Both the position numbers and the translations under genes were made by a program. The notes beneath the pieces were generated by a model. The model saw only the letters and a program-made list of their open reading frames with translations, was not told where the DNA came from and ran no database searches. DNA of 5,769 nucleotides from an uncultured Archangium sp. GTDB taxonomy: Bacteria; Myxococcota; Myxococcia; Myxococcales; Myxococcaceae. This document shows, one piece after another, positions 1 through 5,151 of the stretch (the first letter of the stretch is position 1; every line of letters begins with the position of its first letter). The stretch spans positions 1 to 5,769 of the forward strand of contig CALNBU010001097.1 of NCBI GenBank assembly GCA_937875615.1. The letters run 5' to 3'.

Positions 1-950
1 CGACGGGCGGTGGCGCTGCGACGGGCGGTGGCACTGCGACGGGCGGCGGCACTGCGACGGGCGGTGGCACTGCGACGGGCGGCGGCACTGCGGCCGTGGT
101 GCGCTTCGTCGCCATCGGCGACACGGGCAAGAGCAACACCGCTCAGAATCAGGTCGGTCAGGCCATCGGGACGCACTGCGCCGCGCTGGGCTGTGACTTC
201 GTGGTGATGCTGGGAGACAACTTCTACCCGTCTGGGGTCACCTCCACGACCGACCCGCTGTGGCAGACCGCCTTCGTGCAGCCCTACGCCTCGGTGAATG
301 TCCCGTTCTACGCGGTGCTGGGCAACCACGACTATGGCGCCAATGGCGCCGGCACCGACTTCGGTCGAGGCGCGCATCAGGTGGCGTACTCGCAGGTGAA
401 CCCCAAGTGGCGGATGCCCGCGCACCACTACAAGTGGCAGTTGCACAACGTGGACTTCTTCGCGGCCGACACCAACAAGTCGATGTTCAGCATCGACAAC
501 GACGTGCGCGCCGACTTCAACCAGTGGCTCCCGGCGTCGACGGCGCAGTGGAAGATCGTCTTTGCGCACCACCCGTACAAATCGAATGGCCCGCACGGGA
601 ACGCCGGCAACTACGATGGTCTCTCGCTCATTCCGGTGGTCAATGGTTCGGGAGTCAAGAGCTTCATCGATGAGCGCGTCTGTGGGCGCGCCGACTTCTA
701 CATCGCGGGCCATGACCACAACATTCAGTGGTTGCAGGACACCTGTACGCGCAGCGGAGCGAGCCTCAACACCGGCCTCATCGTCTCCGGTGGTGGCGCC
801 TCGACCACCGAGTTGGAGGGCGTCAATGCGACCTACTACCAGTCGCAGGAGTCGGGCTTCGTCTACATCGTCATCGACGGCAACAGCTTCACTGCCGCCT
901 TCTACGACGCCAACGGCGCGCACAAGTATTCGCGCACCGTCACCAAGTGA
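1..950 (+). CDS. Secreted purple acid phosphatase (TRAP-like metallophosphoesterase), 5'-truncated
   Basis: This is the 3' part of a dinuclear-metal phosphatase that hydrolyses phosphate monoesters. The reading frame is open to the left edge, so the real start and any signal peptide or lipobox lie outside the window. In-frame codons begin at position 3 with about 30 residues of Thr/Gly/Ala repeat, followed by the catalytic domain from about position 96. Counting from the Val codon at 96, the five metallophosphoesterase blocks appear in order: GDTG (Asp9), GDNFY (Asp41, Tyr44), GNHD (Asn77), FAHHP (His158) and GHDHNIQ (His206, His208). The Tyr in GDNFY and the GHDHN block followed by SGGG are typical of purple/tartrate-resistant acid phosphatases, not of generic calcineurin-like enzymes. 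The linker suggests a lipoprotein or surface-anchored enzyme that scavenges phosphate outside the cytoplasm; this is inference. The stop is TGA at 948-950, three bases before the stop of a convergent gene. The GTG codons at 96 and 99 are unlikely starts because they sit inside the repeat-linked frame. Family call is firm; substrate is unknown. Confidence 0.93.
   Translation, partial: TGGGAATGGGTATGGGTATGGGTATGGGTAAVVRFVAIGDTGKSNTAQNQVGQAIGTHCAALGCDFVVMLGDNFYPSGVTSTTDPLWQTAFVQPYASVNVPFYAVLGNHDYGANGAGTDFGRGAHQVAYSQVNPKWRMPAHHYKWQLHNVDFFAADTNKSMFSIDNDVRADFNQWLPASTAQWKIVFAHHPYKSNGPHGNAGNYDGLSLIPVVNGSGVKSFIDERVCGRADFYIAGHDHNIQWLQDTCTRSGASLNTGLIVSGGGASTTELEGVNATYYQSQESGFVYIVIDGNSFTAAFYDANGAHKYSRTVTK
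3..92 (+). repeat. 18-bp tandem repeat encoding (TGGGTA)n linker
   Basis: Five consecutive 18-bp units start at 3, 21, 39, 57 and 75, and the array probably continues left of the window. Each encodes Thr-Gly-Gly-Gly-Thr-Ala; the first has GCT (Ala) instead of ACT (Thr). Units 2 and 4 are identical (GGT in the third codon), as are units 3 and 5 (GGC), giving a 36-bp higher-order period. The unit length is a multiple of three, so gain or loss of units would change linker length without a frameshift. The repeat sits directly before the phosphatase domain, where it would act as a flexible spacer between an export/anchor signal and the enzyme. Confidence 0.95.
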
Positions 951-953
951 CGC

Positions 954-1244
954 TCACAGCCCGGTCTGCAGCATCGCCGCGACCACGCGGCGGATGAGCT
1001 CTCTGCGCACCTCGGCGCGAGCCCGTTCGAACGCGTCTTCATGACGTCGTCCGGTCTGCCGCTCGCGCGCGCGGGCGGCGGTGCGCACCACCAGGTCGAC
1101 CCGTGAAGGCTCGAGCTGAAAGGGCCGACGCGCGTCGACTTTGAGGAAGTAGTTCAGGCCACGTGCGTCCAGCAGTGATTCGAGGTGCCGGCGTGATTCC
1201 GCGATGAGTGTCAGGTCGATGATGTCGGCCATTCGTGGGCTCAT
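954..1244 (-). CDS. Small charged helical protein of unknown function
   Basis: I do not recognise this 96-residue protein. It has no signal peptide, no transmembrane segment and no cysteine. The C-terminal half (residues about 53-90) is very rich in Arg, Ala and Glu and looks like a long amphipathic helix. The N-terminal part has an acidic/hydrophobic start (MADIIDLTLIAE) and a more mixed section around residues 29-52 containing NYFLKVDARRPF and LEPSRVDLVV. Codons read as genuine coding, with C or G at most third positions. The start is uncertain: ATG at 1244 gives 96 residues and ATG at 1232 gives 92; neither has a clear Shine-Dalgarno sequence, and the second reads more naturally as a protein start. 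It ends three bases from the phosphatase stop and is divergent from the sigma-like/CpaB fusion gene across a 100-bp gap, so the two could share regulation. Confidence that it is a gene is moderate to good; function is unknown. Confidence 0.7.
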   Translation of the reverse strand: MSPRMADIIDLTLIAESRRHLESLLDARGLNYFLKVDARRPFQLEPSRVDLVVRTAARARERQTGRRHEDAFERARAEVRRELIRRVVAAMLQTGL

Positions 1245-1297
1245 TTGTCATTCGAAAATGCGCGCACGTCCAATTCACATCCGGGTGACATCGTAAG

Positions 1298-1303
1298 TTG
1301 ACA
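1298..1303 (+). promoter_or_regulatory. Candidate -35 element (TTGACA) upstream of the fusion gene
   Basis: A perfect TTGACA hexamer lies in the 100-bp gap between divergent genes, 41 bases before the ATG at 1345. No convincing TATAAT-like -10 exists 16-18 bases downstream (the sequence there is around AGCCGT), so this is only a candidate. A second TGACA at 1286-1290 lies 13 bp upstream in the same orientation, and an inverted copy (TGTCA) lies at 1246-1250. The repeats could equally be operator half-sites. Confidence 0.25.
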
Positions 1304-1332
1304 CCACGCGCTTTTGCGTCAGCCGTGAGACA

Positions 1333-1340
1333 AGATGGGG
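1333..1340 (+). promoter_or_regulatory. Weak purine-rich ribosome binding site for the fusion gene
   Basis: The stretch AGATGGGG ends four bases before the ATG at 1345. It is the only Shine-Dalgarno-like sequence near this start. An ATG inside it (1335) is in another frame and opens no recognisable product. It supports ATG 1345, whose first residues run directly into the conserved RSGDASAVERL segment of the sigma-like domain. Confidence 0.45.
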
Positions 1341-1344
1341 CTTC

Positions 1345-3393
1345 ATGGAGTGGAGAGCGGACATTCCTCTCGCGCGCAGCGGAGATGCTTCGGCGGTCGA
1401 GCGCTTGCGGGAGTACCTGACGCCCTTCGCTCATGGCGTGGCGCTCGCGCACGCGCCACATCACCTCGTGGAGGGCCTGACGCCACGGCTCCTCGACTAC
1501 GTGCTGGGCAGCCTGGGCCGCATCGAGGACGCTGGCGTCGCGTCGCACCTGTTCACCGCGGCGCGGAAGCTGGCGAAGGAGGCCGCGGGCGTCCGCATCG
1601 ACGAGCGCGCGTCACAGACGCCGGCCGTCACCGAGGCACGGCAGACGTTGATTCGTCTGCGCGCGCTGCCGGAGTCCGCGAGGGAGCACCTCATCCTCCG
1701 TTGGGTGGAGGGCATCCCCGGCCCGGAGCTGGCGGAGGTGCTGGGGTTGTCGGTCGCGGAGCTGCGCGGCGAGCTGGAGCGCTCTTCGGAGGCCACCGCG
1801 CGGCTCCTCGCGCAGCCCACCACCTTCACCGGAGACGACTACCTGTGGGACCTCTCCGGCAGTCCGCCGCCGCTGTTGGCGAAGCTGGAGATGCAGCTGC
1901 CGGTGTTGCGCTTCGGCGCCTCGGCGGGCACCGGGAACTCCGCGGCGAAGCTGACCGGCATCGAGCTCAAGGCGCCAGAGCTCAACGATTCCACCGCGGT
2001 GGGGGTCGAGGTGACCACCGACCCCGGCGAGCACAAGACGGCCACCGAGGTTCCGGTGGCCAACCCCTTCGAGGTGCAGGCGCGCACCATCGCCGCGACG
2101 GATCTCCCGGCTGAGGCGCGGGCGCACCTGCCGCCGCCGGTGCACCTCGGAGACGAGCCGCCGGCGCCGCGCCCCGTTCCGCAGGTGAGCGGCAGCGAGC
2201 GAAGCGGGCGGAGCAACAGCGGCAGGAGGGCGGCCGAGGGCGCGCGCAGCGGTGCCTTCAGCGCCATGCCACCGCCGGTGGAGGTGACGCGCGATGCCGG
2301 CACCCCGCTGCTCGAGAACGACGCCACCATGGCGAAGGTGCCGGCGCGCATCGCGCTGCAGTTCGAGCCCACCTCGCCCGAGGGGGCGGTGCTGGGCGAC
2401 GACGCGAAGGGCGGCGAGACCCGTGTGATGCCGGTGCCGCCGCCCGCCGCGCTGGCTCAGCTCGAGGTCGGCGGCGCGCCGGCGCTCGGTGATGAGCGCG
2501 AAGACCCGACCCGGCTGCGGCCGCTGCCCCTGGTCAGCGCTTCTCCGGCGCTGCCCGGTTGGTTCGACGGCGCCACCTGGAAGGGCCTCACCCCCATCAT
2601 CATCGGGTGCGTGCTGGCCACGCTGGCCATCGTCGCGTCCGCCGCCACGCTCTTCGCGGACGACCGCCGCGTGAGGGCCAACTGGCAGCTGGCGCGGGTG
2701 GTGGTGGCGGCTGAAGACCTGCTGGTGGGAGACGCCATCACCACCGACAACGTGGCGCTGCGCGCGGTGAGCGACCCCTTCCTCGGCTCCGGCGTGGTGA
2801 AGGCGGAGTCCATCGACGAGATCATCGGTCAGCGGGTGACGGTCGCCATCCAGGTCGGAGACCCGCTCTTCTTCTCGCAGTTCCTCTCATCGCGCATCGC
2901 CAACGAGCGGCTGGCGCGCCGGGTGATGAAGCGGCTTCGTGGCTTCACCATCGAGACCTCCGAGCTCAGCTCCGTGGGGCGCTGGGTCGAGCCGGGCGAC
3001 GTGGTGGACGTGGTGGTGATGTTCAAGATGCCCGGTGAGACGGGGCGTCATCGGGCGGTCACCCTGATGCAGCAGGTGCGGGTGCTGGCGACCGGCAAGT
3101 TGGTGGAGACGCTCCCCGCGGCGCTGGTTGAAAACGGCGAGCACGTCTACGGCAACGTGACGCTGCTGCTCTCTCCGGAGGAGGCCGAGTCGCTCACGCT
3201 CGCTGCGGGCCTCGGCAAGGTGACGCTGACGCTGCGCAACGAGGGCGACTGGGAGAACGACCGCGGCCTCGACAAGGCCTTCACCGACTCCACCACGCTG
3301 CTCAACGGCGAGCGCAACCTGGTGGTGCAGAAGAAGCGCTACGCGTTGATAGAGACCATCCGGCAGCAGGTGAAGCCGTCGGAGCGGAAGTAG
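1345..3393 (+). CDS. Membrane-tethered ECF-sigma-like / CpaB (SAF domain) fusion protein
   Basis: This 682-residue protein joins two families rarely seen together. Residues about 5-80 resemble ECF sigma region 2 (ARSGDASAVERL near the start, SHLFTAARKLAKE near the end), but the usual acidic DAEDLVQE-type helix is not recognisable. Residues about 97-155 match sigma region 4: LRALPESAREHLILRWVEG followed by the helix-turn-helix PELAEVLGLSVAELRGEL. Residues 160-410 are a Pro/Ala/Glu-rich linker. One hydrophobic helix spans about 414-437 (LTPIIIGCVLATLAIVASAA). After it comes an SAF domain (about 447-512, with VVVAAEDLLVGDAIT and RVTVAIQVGDPL) and the RcpC/CpaB domain (about 530-635, with VEPGDVVDVVVMF and LLLSPEEAESLTLA). 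CpaB/RcpC proteins assist the Flp/Tad pilus secretin in the periplasm, and the topology here (N-terminus inside, SAF outside) fits that. I infer a one-component membrane regulator or a specialised pilus/envelope protein. No other tad genes are in the window, and the gene stands alone on its strand. The domain calls are strong for region 4 and SAF, moderate for region 2. Confidence 0.88.
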   Translation: MEWRADIPLARSGDASAVERLREYLTPFAHGVALAHAPHHLVEGLTPRLLDYVLGSLGRIEDAGVASHLFTAARKLAKEAAGVRIDERASQTPAVTEARQTLIRLRALPESAREHLILRWVEGIPGPELAEVLGLSVAELRGELERSSEATARLLAQPTTFTGDDYLWDLSGSPPPLLAKLEMQLPVLRFGASAGTGNSAAKLTGIELKAPELNDSTAVGVEVTTDPGEHKTATEVPVANPFEVQARTIAATDLPAEARAHLPPPVHLGDEPPAPRPVPQVSGSERSGRSNSGRRAAEGARSGAFSAMPPPVEVTRDAGTPLLENDATMAKVPARIALQFEPTSPEGAVLGDDAKGGETRVMPVPPPAALAQLEVGGAPALGDEREDPTRLRPLPLVSASPALPGWFDGATWKGLTPIIIGCVLATLAIVASAATLFADDRRVRANWQLARVVVAAEDLLVGDAITTDNVALRAVSDPFLGSGVVKAESIDEIIGQRVTVAIQVGDPLFFSQFLSSRIANERLARRVMKRLRGFTIETSELSSVGRWVEPGDVVDVVVMFKMPGETGRHRAVTLMQQVRVLATGKLVETLPAALVENGEHVYGNVTLLLSPEEAESLTLAAGLGKVTLTLRNEGDWENDRGLDKAFTDSTTLLNGERNLVVQKKRYALIETIRQQVKPSERK

Positions 3394-3394
3394 C

Positions 3395-4315
3395 TCAGAG
3401 CCGCGCGGCGTCGCCGAAGCTGCTCAAGATGTGCGCCTCGTCGCGGCTGGCCACGAAGCCGGTCTCGCGGGCGAAGGCGCCTCCATCGACGACGATGGGG
3501 TACTTGAGGTGCTGCAGCGCGCCACGCGGGAGCGCCGGGAGACCGAAGCGGCCCAGCAGCCGCGCCAACACCGGCTCCGGCACCGGCACCACCGTGCGTC
3601 CCAGCGCGTGGGCGATGGTCGACAGCGGCATGGGCGACGGGCCCGCGACGTTGAAGATGCCGCGCGCGCGCTTCTCCACGGCGAGGGCCACCGCCGCCGC
3701 CGCGTCGCGCTCGTCGAGGAACTGAAAGAGCGGGTCGAAGCCCAACACCATGGGGACCCTGCGGCCCTTGAGGAAGCCCGACAGCGTGCCCGAGAGCGAG
3801 GGCCCCAACGTGTACACCACGCGCAGCACGGTGGTGGTCAGCTCAGGCGCGCGCCACAGCATGGTGGCGGCGTGGAGGTCTGCGGCCACCAGGTCGGCGA
3901 GCTCTGGAAAGTTACCGATGCCCGACGGAGGGTCGGCCTCGGTGCGGTACAGCGGCGCGTCGGCCGACGCGCCGTAGAACGTGTGTCGGCCCACCACCAC
4001 CACGTGCTTCACGCCGTGCGCCTGGGAGTGGCTGAAGACCGCCTGGGTGCCGCCGAGGTTGATGCGCGCGCGCTCCTCGCCGCCGGCCGACAGCGCGTTG
4101 ACGGTGGCCATGTGCACCACCGCCTCCGGCTTGACGCGGCGGAAGACGTCTTCAGCGGCGCGCTTGCGGATGTCCACCTGGTGCACCGGGACATCGGCCG
4201 GCGCGTCGGGCCACGGCCTGCGGTCGAGGCCGATGACGGCGTGCCCGCGATCGCGCAGCGCCAGCGCCGTCAGCCGGGCGAGCGCGCCGCCGGTCCCCAC
4301 CACCAGCACCTTCAT
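3395..4315 (-). CDS. NAD-dependent epimerase/dehydratase-like SDR, catalytic residues apparently replaced
   Basis: This 306-residue protein is an extended short-chain dehydrogenase/reductase of the sugar epimerase/dehydratase type. The N-terminus has the Rossmann nucleotide-binding start MKVLVVGTGGALAR, with Asp31 at the end of the second strand, which normally favours NAD(H). VVHMATVN (about 66-73) and INLGGTQAVF (about 85-94) are the standard fourth- and fifth-segment landmarks. The conserved SSxxVYG segment reads GRHTFYG (109-115), so an Arg sits at the usual Ser position. The YxxxK motif region reads FPELA (136-140), so both Tyr and Lys appear lost. FNVAGPSPM (221-229) is the usual C-terminal landmark of the family. 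It may therefore bind nucleotide without classical redox chemistry. Its ATG overlaps the acyltransferase stop (ATGA, 4315-4312) and has a strong Shine-Dalgarno, so it is the last gene of an operon. It converges with the fusion gene, with one base between the stops. Fold confident, activity uncertain. Confidence 0.9.
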   Translation of the reverse strand: MKVLVVGTGGALARLTALALRDRGHAVIGLDRRPWPDAPADVPVHQVDIRKRAAEDVFRRVKPEAVVHMATVNALSAGGEERARINLGGTQAVFSHSQAHGVKHVVVVGRHTFYGASADAPLYRTEADPPSGIGNFPELADLVAADLHAATMLWRAPELTTTVLRVVYTLGPSLSGTLSGFLKGRRVPMVLGFDPLFQFLDERDAAAAVALAVEKRARGIFNVAGPSPMPLSTIAHALGRTVVPVPEPVLARLLGRFGLPALPRGALQHLKYPIVVDGGAFARETGFVASRDEAHILSSFGDAARL

Positions 4316-5127
4316 GACCTGGTCCTCCCCTGTTCGCCGCGGCGGTCGGCGCGCGCGGCCTCGATGAGCTGCGCGATGCGCGCCTTCACCTCGTCGACGT
4401 AGCGCATGATGACCGAGTCCTCTTCGTCACCGTTGCCGGGGAACCGCATCGGCTCGCCGTAGTGCACCACCAGCCTGGCGGGCAGCGGCGCCGCCACCAG
4501 GTACGGCGTCACCGGCACGTAGGGGACCCCCAGCAGCTTCCCGAGGAAGGTGGAGTTGTGCACGGTGGGCACCGCGTCGCCACCGCCCACGAAGCCCAGC
4601 GGGACGATGGGCGTGCCGGTCTTGAGCGCCAGCCGCATGAAGCCGGTGCCGAAGTCGACCAGCGAATAGCGCTCGTGGAACAGCTTGGCGGTGCCGCGCG
4701 CGCCCTCGGGGAAGACCATCAGCAGGCGGTCTTCGTTGAGCAGGCGCTCGGCGTGCTCCGGCAGGCCGGTGAGCTGCCCCATGCGCGAGCTCCACAGGCT
4801 GGAGATGGGGAGCTGGTTCAAGAACTTCTCGGCCATGCTGTGCGCGAGGCGCGGCGGCTCGAGCTCCAGCAGCATGGAGGTCAGCACCATCATTCCGTCG
4901 AGCGCGTAGCCTCCGGAGTGGTTGCCCACCAGCATGGCCCGGCCGCGCTGCGGGACGTGCTCGACGCCCACCGCCTTCACCCGGAAGTAGCTCCGGTACA
5001 GAAAGGCGAGCGCCCGAAAGCCGATGGCCAGGTGCTTCTTCGAGACGCCCCAGGGGTCGACGCCGTAGCGGTTGAAGGGCAGCTCCAGGCGCTCCACCAG
5101 AGCGGACACCGACTCGTCTCGTGCCAT
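4312..5127 (-). CDS. PlsC-like lysophospholipid/glycerolipid acyltransferase
   Basis: This 271-residue protein belongs to the 1-acylglycerol-3-phosphate acyltransferase superfamily, which transfers acyl chains to a lysophospholipid or other glycerolipid at the membrane. Motif I reads GNHSGGYALDG, with His70 and Asp77 as the probable catalytic pair. The spacing is HX6D instead of the classical HX4D, as in the NHSGG-type MGAT/DGAT-like branch. Motif III is FPEGARG (139-145, Glu141 and Arg144) and motif IV is GTPIVPLGFVGG (171-182). There is no strong long transmembrane helix; a moderately hydrophobic stretch at about 34-48 may sit on the membrane surface. The ATG at 5127 has no clear Shine-Dalgarno, but no other start lies between it and the upstream in-frame stop at 5152-5154. 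It follows a membrane protein gene by 24 bp and overlaps the SDR gene by four bases, so the three are probably co-transcribed. The acyl acceptor cannot be deduced. Confidence 0.92.
   Translation of the reverse strand: MARDESVSALVERLELPFNRYGVDPWGVSKKHLAIGFRALAFLYRSYFRVKAVGVEHVPQRGRAMLVGNHSGGYALDGMMVLTSMLLELEPPRLAHSMAEKFLNQLPISSLWSSRMGQLTGLPEHAERLLNEDRLLMVFPEGARGTAKLFHERYSLVDFGTGFMRLALKTGTPIVPLGFVGGGDAVPTVHNSTFLGKLLGVPYVPVTPYLVAAPLPARLVVHYGEPMRFPGNGDEEDSVIMRYVDEVKARIAQLIEAARADRRGEQGRTRS
4323..4328 (-). promoter_or_regulatory. Ribosome binding site (GGAGGA) of the SDR gene
   Basis: On the minus strand GGGGAGGA precedes the SDR ATG (4315-4313), with the GGAGGA core at 4328-4323 and a 7-base spacer. 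It lies inside the last codons of the acyltransferase gene. Together with the ATGA stop/start overlap it fixes the SDR start and points to translational coupling. Confidence 0.8.
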
Positions 5128-5151
5128 GTGGCGGCGGAGTAGAGGATTGAT

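Noticed and set aside
3..92. Short direct repeats as a CRISPR array
   Set aside because: The units are contiguous 18-bp in-frame codon repeats with no unique spacers; they encode a Thr/Gly linker.
1299..1317. Possible sigma-54 promoter (TGACAC ... TTGC)
   Set aside because: The spacing between the two elements is nine bases instead of five, and the first element lacks the GG of the consensus.
1039..1548. Long minus-strand open frame across the start of the fusion gene
   Set aside because: It overlaps both the small minus-strand gene and the sigma-like coding region in other frames, has an Arg/Ser/Thr-rich low-quality composition and no recognisable motifs; it is a high-GC shadow frame.
3400..3409. 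Palindrome GCCGCGCGGC next to the convergent stops as a terminator
   Set aside because: It has no loop and no following T-rich tract on either strand, and lies within SDR codons; a GC-rich sequence yields such palindromes by chance.
3431..4402. 323-codon plus-strand open frame opposite the SDR
   Set aside because: The product is Arg/His/Gln-rich with no hydrophobic core, and the opposite strand encodes clear Rossmann-fold landmarks.
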